Below are positions 1 through 12,167 of a DNA stretch of 54,902 nucleotides, one piece after another. The notes below the pieces were generated by a model. It was not told the DNA's origin. It did no database searches and saw only the letters and a program-made list of their open reading frames with translations. Numbering within the stretch: position 1 is the first letter of the stretch; each line of letters opens with the position of its first letter. The stretch comes from Plicaturopsis crispa FD-325 SS-3 (Eukaryota > Basidiomycota > Agaricomycetes > Amylocorticiales > Amylocorticiaceae). The DNA lies in the NCBI GenBank assembly GCA_000827205.1, contig KN832570.1, forward strand, positions 544,304 through 599,205, read 5' to 3'. Both the position numbers and the translations under genes were made by a program.

Positions 1-522
1 CGCCGGTTCCGTCCCGGTTTTTCTCGCGCTCCGTCGCGACCAGGTTCCGCCCTGACCCCTCTCTGCGCTCCGCCGCCTCCAGGTTCCGCCCTGACCCCTT
101 TGCGCTCCGTCGCGACCTCTGCGTTCCATCGCCACTTCTCTGCCTCTTTGCGTTCCATCGCCACTCTCCTGCGCTCCGGCGCCACTTCCGCGTCCCGTCG
201 CGACCCCTTTCCCACGCTCTAGAACACCCTCGCGTCCTACCGCGACTTTTTCCCGCGCTCCGCCGCTTCCCTGTATTATTTTCGCCACTCTCCTGCCTTC
301 GCTGCATCCCTCCTGCGCTCCGCCGCCACTCTCGCGTCTCACCGCGACTTTTTCCCACGCTCCGCGACTTCTACCGCGTCCCGTCGCATCACTCCGCCAC
401 GGTCCCTGCACCGTCTGCCCTCGTATCGGGTCGCCTGGCGAGTTTTTCCACTTTTACCTCTTTTACTCCTTTTACTTTAGAGGTTTAAAGGCCTCGACCT
501 TTTCTTTGGTCGGGACCTTACA
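1..522. repeat. pyrimidine-rich degenerate repeat, possible LTR end
   Basis: The segment is strongly C/T-rich on this strand and built from variants of a short phrase such as GCGCTCCGCCGC or CTCCGTCGCGACC, recurring every 20-50 bases with heavy drift. It has no usable reading frame. It closes with GGGACCTTACA at 512-522, which resembles the TG...CA-type end of the solo LTR at 46552-47523 (GATCCTCACA) and shares that LTR's pyrimidine-rich 3' half. I infer it may be the right part of an LTR whose left end lies outside the window. A simple low-complexity tract is the alternative. Confidence 0.35.
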
Positions 523-953
523 CTGCGGTGCTGATTTCAAACCAAGTGGTCTCTTTGAAACAGCCGCGTCGCAGCAATCCGAGGCATGAGGGCATGCTTA
601 CCATTTGCGTCTAGGCTAGCACTGAATAGCACGTCGCAGCACGTTAGCTGTCAGTTGCGCACTGTGCTTGACATCCCTCGTCGTGACTCGTCGGTCGGGC
701 TCGAGTGGTTTGGAGTCGCTGTATGCGGATGCATCCGTTCAATTTTAGTCAGTGGTTGTTTGAAGCATCGATTTGCATCCAGGAGACAGTGCGCGCATGT
801 TGAAAGCAGATATAGAGAGCGTGGACGGCATGAAGAGCTGAACGAATGCTTGCAGGGGCTGCAAATCTCACCACTTCAAGCCCCGCGGCGCCGTTCAAGC
901 TCCGGTTAAAAAAAACGACCTCCCACTAAGGTCGCGCGTCGGGTAGTAGACTA
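523..953. other. no recognisable gene
   Basis: A 107-codon frame at 586-909 has no motif or family resemblance and no fungal gene context. The only structure I see is a small hairpin, CGACCT...AGGTCG, near 915-933. I call nothing here. Confidence 0.5.
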
Positions 954-1305
954 ATTGCCGACGACTTACGAGTTTATCACGCGCAGCTCGCCCCCTCGAG
1001 TTGACTTTGGACCCGCCCAAACCAGCGTCAGAGACATTGTCTACATCGGACCGGACAGTATCCACTTCGAGCGAGGCTGTAGCTTAGCCATCATTGGCAA
1101 TGGCATACAACTTTGTTCAGCGTTACCATGCCGTTCTAGCTCTCCGTCTGGCGTGCGATAGATTGCCGACGACTCACGAGTTCACCCGCAGCTTGGCCCC
1201 TCGGGTCGGATTCATGACTTTGGACTTGCCCAAACCAGCGTCGGAGACAGCGAGGCCGTAGCTTAGCCATTGGCAATGCCACACAACTTGGTCCAGCGTC
1301 ATGGA
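954..1305. repeat. degenerate tandem duplication upstream of glutamate decarboxylase
   Basis: Two diverged direct copies lie at about 954-1132 and 1162-1305. Both open with ATTGCCGACGACT, then share CACGAGTT/ACGAGTTT, the block CCCAAACCAGCGTC, then GTAGCTTAGCCAT, TTGGCAATG and a closing CAGCGT(T/C)A. The second copy is shorter through internal deletions. Short frames inside are not conserved between the copies, so it is probably non-coding. Confidence 0.75.
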
Positions 1306-1614
1306 AGCAGCAGCCAGCAAGCTGACAGCGGCCTAGCTCTAACCTCATTGCAGGCCCTTGTCGCCGCTTAGACTCGTGGCGAATCGAATCAGACTATTAC
1401 AAAACTTCGATCCAGATGGCCACCCTTAGATGAGTATGCCCCCCAGAATTTGGCCCGCTTAACCCTTTCTCTCTGGAGTCCAGATGCAATGTAGTGCCGT
1501 TACTTGCATACGCCTACCTCGCCGATGGTCGTGCACCCTGCATGCCTACTTCATATAGGGACTATGACCGGCGGTGACGTTCGCCGTCGGTGTAAGTAAA
1601 CTTAGACCAACAAC

Positions 1615-1620
1615 TATAAA
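1615..1620 (+). promoter_or_regulatory. TATA box of the glutamate decarboxylase gene
   Basis: TATAAA sits 68 bases before the predicted ATG at 1683 and is followed by a CT-rich stretch (CCCTCTTTCCCT), the usual core-promoter layout of well-expressed basidiomycete genes. Judged by position and composition only. Confidence 0.5.
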
Positions 1621-1682
1621 GAGGGTATGGACACATTGCACAGCGTTTTGATATCCATCCCTCTTTCCCTAAAGTCCTACAA

Positions 1683-3891
1683 ATGCCTCTCTCACGACAC
1701 AGTAAGTGTTGTCCGTACATGCTGTTTTATAGTGTCTGACAATTTTGTCAAGTCGACGCAGACGCAATAATTGCGGCCGCGAAGGAGCACCCTCACAGGG
1801 AAGATACCGCTGACCACGCGGGGCTACTGCATTCGTCCTGGGATCGGGATGAAGATGCTGTTACCCTGCCTAAATACACGCTCCCCAAGTCCGGGATCCC
1901 CTCGCGCTCGGCGTATCAACTCATTCACGACGAAATAACACTGGATGGAAATCCTACCCTCAATTTAGCAACGTATGTCCCTACACTTTTTCGCTATGCG
2001 AGCCTTCTGCATGATTCTAAGCTCGAAATTGCAGTTACCTGCATACTTGGATGCCCGGATATGCTGAAAAACTGATCATGGAGAATATTGGCAAGAACGC
2101 CGTGGAGTGGCCTGCGACGCAGGTTATCCACAATCGTTGCATCTCCATCTGTACGTTGACTCCATGATTTCCGTCTCAATCTGCCATTGATGGCTCCAAA
2201 CTATCTTCCTAGTGGCGGATCTATGGAAGGTACCAAACAAGTCGAAGGTGATCGGTACTGCGACGTTGGGTTCGTCGGAAGGCGTTATGCTGGGAGGTCT
2301 CGCTATGAAAAAACGCTGGCAGGAGGCCCAGAAAAAGGCTGGAAAGGACCATTACCATCCGAACATTGTATTCGGCGCGAACGCACATAACGCTCTGGAG
2401 AAATTCGCTAGGTTTAGAGCCCTCCACTCTAGTTTGTGCTCATTCACTGATTAGGATATATCGTAGATACTGGGATGTCGAGGCACGCATTGTCCCTGTG
2501 AAGGCTGAGACGGACTTCATCATGCACCCTCCCGACGCGATGAAGTTCATAGACGAGAACACCATAGGCGTCATTTGCATCAGTGGGTCGACATACACCG
2601 GGCATTTGGAGGATGTGCAGCTCATGAGCGACTTGCGTAAGTTTCTGTTCATCCCAACCCATTAGCTCCCACTCAATGAATCAATCAAAGTCGATAAATT
2701 ACAGGCGAAGACAGGACTCGACATTCCTATCCACATCGACGCTGCATCAGGCGGGTTCGTTGCGCCTTTTGCCTACTCGGAGCAGTATAAATGGAGCTTT
2801 GAGATCCCTCGCGTGCACTCTATCAACACGTCGGGACACAAGTTTGGCCTCGTGTATCCAGGCGTGGGCTGGGTTCTCTGGAGGGATGAGAGCCTGTTTC
2901 ACAAGGATCTCATTTTCGAGTATCGTACGTTTCTTTCACACATTCAGGGGAAACATGCCGCTAATATGTCGAGGCAGATTATCTTGGGGGTGTTGAGTAC
3001 TCATACACCCTCAATTTCTCGAAACCTGCCGCCCCGATTATTGCTCAGTACTTCAATATGCTGAACTTGGGCTTTGAGGGATATCGGCAGGTCGCAATCA
3101 AGGACCTGCGCAATGCCAGGTTGCTAAGTCGCGCTCTGGACGAGACTTATTTCAAAGTATGTCCCGGTGTTGTGGAGATGTCTCCGTAATTCCTGACCTC
3201 GTCACTAGGTTGTTAGCAATATCCATAAGCCTAGCGCTTCTGCCTCGTTATCGGACGAGACAAAGGGGGGCGCTCAAAAGGCTCATGGCAATCGTGAACT
3301 TGGCGATGATCCTGAATTGTATCAGAGGGGACTGCCGGTGGTGACCTTTCGGTGAGATTTGTCGCAAAGCCGCGCTGCGGTACATCTTGAACGCTACATC
3401 TTGAACGCTAAATATCTTGCAGCCTCTCCGATGAATACCAAGCAGAATATCCACACGTCCAGCAAGGATGGATCTCGGTAAGCTGGCCATTGTCTCCGAG
3501 ACCACACTGTGCTTAGGCTGTCGCAGTCAACACTCAGAGCCAAGGGATGGATCATCCCGAACTACCGCGCCCCGCAAGGCGAGGAACAGACAGAATTGCT
3601 GCGTGTTGTCGGTGAGCATTCTAGTCTTAGCGTCAGGCTTATTTGCGTATCTGATAAGCCGGCATCCCAGTTCGCGAAACCCTCAGCGAAGACCTTGTCG
3701 AGCGACTCATCGTCGACATCTTGGAAACTACGAAGTCGCTCATGATCCCGGGTGCATCGCCCTTCATGCCAGACAGCGCCCCAAAATTCGACGCGCACTC
3801 CTCGTCGGGTTCCCAGCGCCTGTCAGCGGGAGCTGACGTCTCTGGACTCCCCGCCCCCGCAGGTGAAGCAGGAGGAGACTCTGGCATCTGA
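1683..3891 (+). CDS. glutamate decarboxylase (PLP-dependent), multi-exon
   Basis: Converts L-glutamate to 4-aminobutyrate plus CO2, the entry step of the GABA shunt, normally in the cytosol. Spliced frames give the fungal/plant GAD order: an N-terminal [18 protein letters not shown] block (about 1914-1970), the [20 protein letters not shown] substrate/cofactor region (about 2254-2310), HIDAASGGF (about 2737-2763), and [12 protein letters not shown] (about 2819-2855), whose lysine forms the Schiff base with pyridoxal phosphate. The C-terminal GWIIPNY block is near 3545. Exon 1 is tiny (MPLSRH). The ATG at 1683 is chosen for the TATA box, the CT tract and the donor GTAAGTG just after it. The first clear stop is TGA 3889-3891; a further C-terminal intron with an end nearer 4.1 kb cannot be excluded. 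The 3' end converges on Sam50. All exons look intact. Confidence 0.9.
3382..3409 (+). repeat. 14-bp perfect tandem duplication in a GAD intron
   Basis: ACATCTTGAACGCT occurs twice back to back inside the intron that starts with GTGAGATTTG near 3351 and ends with CTTGCAG near 3421. It is neutral with respect to the splice sites and probably a replication-slippage product. Confidence 0.7.
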
Positions 3892-4224
3892 GTCTCCCAG
3901 GAAAGGCCCTCACCAGCCTGCTGTCGAGCATGGGAGACCTGATTCTAAAAAGTTTGCGGTTGCTGAGGGCACGACCCGAAGGGGCAGAGACAATGCTGAG
4001 TGGGTTGTGCTTATCACTTTCTGCAGCGCAGAACGTCTAGGGACTTGGTTTGATGTAACACTGTTGGCCCTGTATGTACAGTCGCCCCTTATTTAACTCT
4101 TGCCGGATGCCTCTTTAGTGAAAGAGTTGAGTTATAGTGCAGTATCATTGCAGTATGCGCAGGCGCGGAGACACACGGTCACGGTGAGAGAATAGAGATG
4201 TGCATTATTAGTCCCATTAACCAT
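3892..4224. other. convergent intergenic region (GAD / Sam50 3' ends)
   Basis: It holds the tail of glutamate decarboxylase, possibly including extra C-terminal coding sequence, and the 3' flank of Sam50. No separate gene is visible. Confidence 0.5.
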
Positions 4225-6035
4225 CTACAGAAAATCAAGCCCCATGCCGAGCTGGAATCCTCTCCGGCCCCCATCGCTCTTGCTCGCCACTAGGGGCACG
4301 CCGAAGTTGAGCTCCACCCGCACGGGGTCGAACCGGTATATGAGGCCCACCCCGGCAGACACCGATGGTCGGGAGAGGCAGTCCGCGACATTGTCTGCGA
4401 GTGTCCTCGCTGTGCGGAATTAGCACGGTTAAAATGCGGACGAATGGAATGTACTGTACATTTGTCGAGGGTATCGAGTCGTCCTGCGTTGATGTATGCA
4501 TGTGTCTTGATAGGCCAGTGGGGTTTCCGCGGGATGTTAGAGATCACGCTCAGTCCTGCGGACCAGTATAACTCGCCACCGACTGAGTCCACTATACAGA
4601 GAACGGTCCATGAGACGGGAGGCCAACGACAGATGAGGAAGAACATACCACCATCGCGCGGACCGAGGCTGTTAGCTCTGAATGAGCGTATACTAACGGG
4701 ACCCCCTAGTTGAAATCGGTCCGGGAACAGGCTTGGTCGCCCGATACTCCATAGAAGTCCCGAACGAGCACCCAGCGACACGGACTGTAGTAGATGTGAG
4801 TGAGCGCGTGTCTAGACTGGAGAGAAAAGAACGTACAACGCCGGAGAAGAGAGGACGCGATATTTGACCCTCTGCCTCTGCCTTGTAAAAACTGGCGTCT
4901 CCGCCCAGACCGGCGAACTGCTGGAATAATTTAGTGTACATCCCCCTCGTTGCGGTGTGCCTGTCGTCCCGCGTGTCCCGCGTCCACGTATGTGACAGCG
5001 CTGACTTGGACGTCTGCCCCGCTGCCGCTCTCATGCTGGGATACCAGATCAGCGGGGAGTGCAAGGGCGGAGCAGGGTGCGTACCTCAGAGATGCGGTCG
5101 GCGTCAGCCCACCGACATGGCGTAAGGCAGCCTCGTATGCAAATTCGTGCGCACCTCCCCGCAACGCGCCTGTCTAAGCGTATGCTGTTATGACGTGCTT
5201 CGAAGTGGGTAACGCGCGAGGCACTCACCCTGATGACGGCGCGCAGTCCGCGGAGGCCCTCGCTGCTGCTCGCGTAGCTCGTGTTGTCGCGCTCCGTCCC
5301 GAAGACTGATATTTCGCCGGTGGTATCGAGCGTGGACGTGAGCGGGGCGGAGAGGACTGCGTGCAGCGCGCGCCGAGTCTTTGTCCCGAAGGCCATGTTC
5401 GCCTCGAACGATTCCGCGCCGCCGAACACGTTCCGCACGCGTCCGGTGACACTCTAAGCCATTAGTTGTGTACGTCCCCGCTAAATTATGACGACTCACT
5501 GCATTGCCCTCCGCGTTTCCGAATTCCGTGGATGTCTTGAGGTAGAGCCGGCCCTTCTCGCGGGCCTTGAAGACGATGTCTACGTTCCCGTCCTGCGCTA
5601 GCACGTCTCTGCTCTTCTCTATTTTCGCCTCGAGGGTCTGGAATATATCAGTCTTGTTGAGGACGTGGCTGATGCGCCTGGACGTGTGCAGAACGGATTC
5701 GAGCGTGGACGCGTCCGGCGGCAGGAGCGGGTGGATCAGCGAGTTGAGAAACGAGCGGCGCGTGTGATGTGCGCCCTCGACGCGTACGGCGCCCACCCGC
5801 AGCGGCGTTTGCAGGTTGTCGTTGACCTGCGTAGATGTTAGCTTAGGCTGCGAGGGCGCTGGAGGAGACGCACCAGCTCGGCGAGTTGGAGCACTGCGGA
5901 CTCATACTCTCCGCGCAGTTTTCGCGCAATGCGCTGCTCCTGCCAGTCGCGTAGTTTCTGGAGATCACTCGGGTCGGGCTCGCCATCGCGAGGAGACGAA
6001 GAGGTCTGCAAGGGCGGACGGAGCGCCGCAGACAT
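4225..6035 (-). CDS. SAM50: Sam50/Tob55, mitochondrial outer-membrane beta-barrel assembly protein
   Basis: Core subunit of the SAM/TOB complex, which inserts beta-barrel proteins such as porin and Tom40 into the mitochondrial outer membrane; an Omp85-family member with a POTRA domain and a 16-strand barrel. The minus strand gives a charged N-terminal segment (about 5838-6035), then one POTRA domain beginning VGAVRVEGAHHTRRSFL (about 5800 down to 5520). Barrel exons follow: NVFGGAESFEANMAFGTKTR (about 5430), LSHTWTRDTRDDRH...TRGMY (about 4990, the conserved Omp85 RDTRDD motif), and LGGPVSIRSFRANSLGPRDGG (about 4650), the Sam50 counterpart of the Omp85 signature. The last strand ends GFQLGMGLDFL, the aromatic/hydrophobic-terminated C-terminal strand typical of barrels. 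Stop at 4225-4227. The start ATG at 6033-6035 gives the usual acidic N-terminus. Divergent from the MATE gene. Confidence 0.9.
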
Positions 6036-6198
6036 TTGGCAGGTCGAGGTGAGAAGTCAAGAAAATAGCCGAGCCGGATGAGCACCTACGGCTACTCAAG
6101 CCCTCCTGCCAATTTCCTGCTCCCTGCTACTACAGTGCTCTCGTTATCTTTCTTGGGTTTTGCCTGCTTGCGGGCCTGCTCTCTCTTTAACGACTTTT
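6036..6198. promoter_or_regulatory. shared promoter region of divergent Sam50 and MATE genes
   Basis: Only 163 bp separate the two start codons, so both promoters and both 5' UTRs must fit here. The MATE side carries CT-rich stretches (TCCTGCTCCCTG, CTCTCTTTAA). I see no convincing TATA box. Confidence 0.55.
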
Positions 6199-8818
6199 AT
6201 GGCGTCCTCTTATGTTCATGCGACCGGGTCTATACCCGCAGACTATGCCATCTTATCGCGCTATGCAGCCGCGCGCCAGAACGAAGTCGAGGAAGCAGAC
6301 AGCAGCTCAACCGAACAGAACGATGCTGCTGGAGACGAGTACGATGGAGTTGACTCCTCTGCCCGTACCCCACGACGTATGAGCTTTCCCACTTCTTATA
6401 TTCGTCCACCAGCGCCCAAAATGCCGGAGAGAGACTTTGGACTCAATGCAAATAACGAAAATACCCCCCTACTTGGGCCGCTAGTCCCTCGTATCGAGGA
6501 AAACACTGCCGAGAATTCGGGCCATGATGATACGAGCACCACCACCATGTTCTGGGAGGAATTGCGTGTGTTGTGCAAGTATACACTGCCCGTTTTCGGG
6601 TGCGTCGTGGTTGTGCAGAAGGACTCCTATATGCCAGCTGAATCTATCCATTAGGACACACGTACTAGAGTACAGTCTGGTCATAGCATCAGTTATCTCC
6701 ATAGGACACCTGTCTACAACGGCACTCGCGGCTATAACTTTAGGGTCGATGACAGCAAGTGTGTCGGGATTTAGTATCATACAAGGTATGGCGCGACTGG
6801 ACGCGTCTTCCTGTTCCTAAAATACTCATACGCTATGCAAGGCTTTACCAGCACCCTCGATACTATGCTTCCAAGTGCATGGACTTCACCGCAGCCGCAG
6901 TTAGTGGGTCTGTGGTCCCAGAGAATGAGTCAGTGCCCCTCTTGTTCATGAATAGCTTGTGCTCATAATATACCTGCACAGCTGTCGTCATGGCCATCAC
7001 ACTAGTTGTACGTCCTTTGCTCTAATTTCTTTATCCTTTAAAGTCTAACTATCCGTCATGAAAGCCTATCTTCGCGGTTTGGTTCAACTCTGAGCCAATT
7101 TTGCTCGGCTTAAAGCAAGAGCCTGAAGTTGGTGAGAAAGCAATCGTTCCGCAGCTCACCGAAGTCTGCTAACTGTTGTCACAGCTCATCTAGCCGCCGT
7201 GTATCTAAAATGGGTCTCTATTGGCCTTCCGGCATACGCTTTCAACGGTATATCTAGGTTCGAAGACGTGTTTCTCGCTACGTCTTATCGGTCAACTTAC
7301 CCTGCCCTTCTCTTGAAAACAGACGCTATTTCCAATCTCAAGGTAGTACCGGTGCTCAAAAGAAAATCGTCTACAGATACTAACGGTTAGTCGCTAGGAT
7401 TATTTGCTGTTCCCACTCGAATTATTCTGGTGGTGGCACCTATAAATGCTCTCCTTAACTATGCCCTCGGTGAGCATATATGGTCTATCATTCCTATCTG
7501 ACGCTCAAGTTATCGCTTTAGTTTGGGGTCCCGATGCAATCCGCTTAGGCTACATTGGCGCACCCATTGCGACCGCTGTTTCTTTCAATCTTGTGTCTAT
7601 CGCGTCTGTAATATACGGCGTTTTTTTCGTACCCACCACCGCGTGGCATCCCATCGGACGGCGGTCTTTCACATCGCTGGGTGTTTTGGTGCAGCTTGGT
7701 CTGGCTGGTGTTGGTCCGTACAATCGGTCCATATCTCCCAATGTATATTTAACGACGCCTCCCCGCTCTCAGGTCAGACGGCTTCTGAATGGTGGTCGTG
7801 GGAGCTGGTCGGATGTGGGTACATTCACGCTGCCGAGACCATGCTATGACTGATCTTGAGATATCACTCTTCCCATCCGTAGTGGCCGCTAGTATGCTTG
7901 GGCCAGTAGCGCTGGCCACCCAATCGGTGCTTCTTGTCTCTGCTTCCACAACTTTTCAGGCGCCCTTCGCACTTAGCGTGGCGGCGTCTGTCCGTATTGG
8001 AAATTTATTGGGGGAGCACAACGCAAGACGTGCACGTGTCGCTGCAAACACGTCGCTGCTGATGGCAGTAGCCATCGCAGGTGTATGCAGCGCAATGTTC
8101 TTGGTCTTCAGGAACTCGTGGGGTCGCCTTTTTAATGATGATACCGGTTAGGAACCTTGTCTACATTTGCTTCTGGAGTCATGCTGATTTGCGAGCACAG
8201 AGGTCGTATCGCTAGCAGCGTCCATCCTGCCATTGGTTGCCCTCTTCCAGTTATTTGATGGCCTCTCCGCTGTTACGAGCGGTGCGTGGTTGTCGTTTCA
8301 GTACAAACTGAATGTATCTCACAGGATTCACAGGCATCTTAAGAGCCCGAGGAAAACAGGTACTTTCTTGCAACTTCTTATGACCGTTCCGACTAAATAA
8401 TTATGAATTAGTTCACGGGTGCCTTACTGAATTTGAGGTATGTCTATTCCTGTATCTGCATAGAAGGCGTTCAAAAGCACTGACTTCTCCGTCAATTCAA
8501 TCCGACACCGATGCTTCCAGCGCATACTATGTGATCGGTGAGAGAACATTGCCAACCCGGCGGGCGAGCACCTCGGTCTCATACGGGCTTTTCTTTCTTA
8601 CAGGTATTCCATTTGGTGTGTGGCTTGCGTTCAAGCGTGGCATGGAACTGCATGGGCTGTGGGTTGGCCTTACCGTCTCCCTGGTCTACTGTGCCGCTTG
8701 GGGCGTCGGCATGTGTCTTCGGACTGATTGGGTCCGCGAGGTCGCTAAAGTGCAAGAGCGGATCGATGCAGAGGCCAAGCGCAGTGCGAAAGCGGATGCA
8801 GAGCACCGTATTAACTGA
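6199..8818 (+). CDS. MATE-family multidrug/toxin extrusion transporter
   Basis: A multi-pass cation antiporter of the MatE family, like yeast Erc1, expected in the plasma or vacuolar membrane. Exon 1 encodes a long hydrophilic N-terminus (about 6199-6600) ending ELRVLCKYTLPVFG. The next exon carries SIGHLSTTALAAITLGSMTA, the diagnostic first MatE block. Later exons show GLPAYAFNGISR, APINALLNYALVWG (joined across about 7438-7530), SEWWSWELVG joined to AASMLGPVALATQSVLL across an intron at about 7814-7880, VAASVRIGNLLGEHNA, the internal-repeat counterpart of the first block, and IPFGVWLAF. The protein ends in a basic/acidic tail KSGSMQ-free frame EAKRSAKADAEHRIN at 8818. Separate short frames are exons, not breaks: each join I tested has GT-AG ends. 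An in-frame ATG at 6160 would add 13 residues. Confidence 0.88.
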
Positions 8819-9403
8819 GCAGAAGACGGTGCGGCGCGCCTTGCGGAAACGGAGGACATTGGAAACTCGAGTGCGCAGTCGGAGAAGGACAGTTCCGTTC
8901 TATTCCCACACACAGCTGAGTGGTCAATTGATAGCACAGTGATTGTATATCGCATTCTTGCCCGTGCATGCGCACTATTGGATAAATTTATAGACGACGA
9001 CGATGACGACCTGCATGTTCGGAGCTGCCCAAAGGATATCCAGCTTTCAAGAACATGCTCTTATGACATGCCGTATTGATCTCGTTCCCCTTGATGTAGC
9101 AGCCTTAGCAATGGACACGACACCTCGGACATTTCGCGAGCAGCTGATCTACACAAATCCTCGCCGCTATGTTCTCACAGCAAACTTACCGACTTGTTTA
9201 GGTACTCCGCTACCACCCGAAAAGGTCCATTTCCCCATGACTTACCCTCAGCACAAGACCCCTGAGTCCTACGCTCGAAACAAAGGTCAAGTGGGAGAGT
9301 GTGCTGCCCAATTCGGTATTCCAACACGAAACATACATATACCCTGCAGTCTTCACAGCCATGGGTTCGCTCGCTCCCCAGGTTGCGATACCAGTGCCCC
9401 GCC
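8819..9403. other. intergenic region with an unsupported 174-codon frame
   Basis: A frame at 9003-9527 is open but shows no recognisable family and overlaps the true first exon of the downstream transporter in another frame. I read this stretch as promoter and 5' UTR of the first MFS gene. Confidence 0.5.
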
Positions 9404-12167
9404 ATGTCTCGTGAGCAATCTGTCGACGAGAAGCAGGACAATGCGACGGTTGAGGCCACCAGCACCAAGGATTCCGATATCGACCTCTACTCGTACCACG
9501 AGCAACGTGCTGGCCGACTTGTTGTAGACCCCGAGTGAGTACTCTCTCGCCATGCACTATTGGATGCCTAATCCACTTTGTCCTGTAGGGAGGCGAAAAT
9601 CGAATTCGGGTCGGAAGTCGCGTCGAGACTCAAGTTAACGAAGGATGGAACGAAGGTACTATGGCCGCAGCCAACAGATGATCCTGAAGACCCTCAGAAC
9701 GTGAGTCATTCACGCTGTTCCGGTATGTACCCACTTATAGATCACGCCCAGTGGAGCTCCCGTCGCAAGGCCGTACAATTGGTGGTCATTACGGTATGTG
9801 CCATACTTATACGTGCTCGTGCCAGCTTAACAAGTCCTCACCTTTCAGCTCGCGGCCATAGTGCCAGACTTCGTCTCGGGCACAGGTACGTCTATCGTTG
9901 CGGGTCTTTCGCCCTTATTACAACTAGTAGGGTGCAGGGATTGCTACCATATTTGCGCTCGCACAACAGTTCGATACCACGACAGGAGTGATCAACAATT
10001 TGACATCCAAGTACGTTGCAGCGTACATGCTACCTAATGTACTATGCTGACACGATGACAGTTGGAGCATATTTTTACTGGGTTTGTAGCCTTGCGATCC
10101 GTGATATCTAAATCTCAATGCGTGCCACAGGATGGGGAGGTTTATTTGCCGTCATGCTCATGCGCCGCTATGGGCGCCTTCCTATACTATTTTGGTCGCA
10201 GGTGAGTTTTCTAAACCTTTCTGTTACGCACGCTCGCGTTGAATTCTACGTACTCCATAGGTCTTTGCGCTAGCGTTCGTCACAGCGTGTACATTCGCCC
10301 CAAATCTGAATACTTTCACTGGTAAACATATCTCGTTGAATGCCTTGCAATGATGACTCACAATGGATCCAGCAATGAGATGTTTGACGGCATTTTTTGG
10401 GTAAGACATGCGACCTTCGATACCAAGAGCAAATACTGACTCCACACATTGTAGGACCTGTCCGCAGGTTACGGTGAGCCACTTGTGCAAATCAACTGTG
10501 CGGTCCTCGTAGGTTGACAGCTACCAAGGGCCTCTATGTCGTAGCGGATATATTCCCTTTCCATCTGCAAGCAAGAAAGGTAAGCACCTCATGTGGATCA
10601 CTCCGATGTCGCAAGGGTGCTGAAGACTTTCTCCAGCTCAATATTTGGACGATGGGTACATCTAACTTCTCAATTTCAATATTAGCCATTCATTGAATCG
10701 GTGCAGGATTCATCTTTTCGCCATTCCTGAGCCCATTCCTCTTTGGATTTGTAGTTGCGCGAACAAGGTGGGTCGATTATAAAGCCGATCTTCTGGTACG
10801 ACGGTCTGACTTTCTCCAGCTGGCGATGGGCATATGGCACAGCGTCCCTCTACAATCTCGTTGTCGTCATTCTGATCATCCTATTCCTTGAGGAGACGTA
10901 CGTCTGATCATCTTGTTTATTCTGCTCATCGGGCTCAACGATCATGAAAAGGATGTATGATCGAACCCTCAAGCCCATTCCCCGACGACAGTCGAAAGGC
11001 CTTCGATACCGCGTTGAGACACTGATAGGTGTCACTGGCGTGCGAATGGCCAAATACCGTTCTTCGTGGAGAGAAGCATGCACTGCGTCCGTGAGGGTCC
11101 TTTTCAAGCCACACGTTTTCGCTATCCTGTTGTTTGAGGTATGCTCTTTGTACTGTGTCTGCGTGGTCATGCATACAGCTGGTACTGACGGACGGTGCTA
11201 CAGGCCCCATTATTTGGATTTTCTATTGGTATAAATGTGTGTTCCTAGTTTCCCCAATCCTTGAAAGCGCCCATGACGAAATTTCACAGACGACCAACGC
11301 CGTCTTCCTTGGAACACCGCCTCCAGTCGGTTTTGGGTTTAGCACAGATGTTATTTCTGGCTTGTATGCGACACCGATCGTCGCGGTAATGTGTGGGGAA
11401 CTCTTTGGGCGCTTTACGAACGACTGGATCATGAACACCAGCGTGAAGCGAAACAACGGTGTCTTCGAGGCGGAGAGTCGACTATGGTACGTGCAAGACC
11501 GGAATATCTCTGGCGACAGATATACCATAGCTAACTTTGCTGGGGTTAGGGCGTGTTATGCTGCGGTGCCACTATACATTTGTGGCTTCGTACTTCTCGG
11601 TGCGGCGTTTGAAAAACACCTCGGAACTGCCGCTATCATCTTCGGATGGGGCATCGCGGTTATGGCTGTTATGATCAATACTGTCGCCGTCTGTGAGTGG
11701 TACTTTTGTTACATTCGCTATAAGAATAGGCTGACAGTGACTGCAGACGCCTACTGCAACGATTGCTTCCCGAAGCACAAGGGAGAAGTCAGTGCCCTCG
11801 TGAATTTGACACGCACGCTAGGGGGTGCATACTGCTTCATACCTCATCTTTCATATCGACTGATCATGAATCCGTACCAGGATTTGCTGTTGCATACTTT
11901 CAGGTCCCTTGGGCTACGAAAAATGGTGCGCTGCAGACATTCGGAGTTGAAGCTGCGTTAGTCACCCGATGCTATTCATCTCGCACGAGCCCGTAGCTGA
12001 CACGTGTGTTGACTCTCAGGATCGTTGCCGCATTGTTCCTGCTCATAGTTCCAGCAGTACAGTTGAAGGGGAGTTATTTGCGGGTAAGTATCTGTTGCTT
12101 GTTGCATGCCCAATACCGCTAACCTCTACTGTTTGTGTGATGATAGAAAAACTATTCTATGCATTGA
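9404..12167 (+). CDS. major facilitator superfamily transporter, tandem copy 1
   Basis: A 12-helix MFS transporter of the fungal DHA1-like drug/metabolite group, expected at the plasma membrane; substrate unknown. Start ATG 9404 (MSREQSVDEKQ) gives a hydrophilic N-terminus ending DLYSYHEQRAGRLVVDPE, shared with copy 2. Later exons include FDTTTGVINNLTSNWSIFLLG, RRYGRLPILFWSQ (MFS loop 2-3 motif), FFGTCPQVTGLYVVADIFPF, SWRWAYGTASLYN, LEETMYDRTLKPI (central loop), GFGFSTDVISGLYATP and NDCFPKHKGEVSALVNLTRTLGG. The last exon is very short: after GSYLR a GTAAGT intron joins to a six-codon end, KNYSMH, stop 12165-12167. The same six-codon last exon in copy 2 (KYYSMD) strongly supports this unusual ending. 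It lies in the same orientation as copy 2, with about 0.7 kb between. Confidence 0.85.

Noticed and set aside
6199-8818. MATE gene as a pseudogene, because its frame changes many times
   Set aside because: The changes fall at GT-AG introns; joins such as WWSWELVG to AASMLG restore the family sequence exactly.
9003-9527. 174-codon frame upstream of the first MFS gene
   Set aside because: No family, overlaps the real first exon in another frame, and no similar frame before the paralogue.
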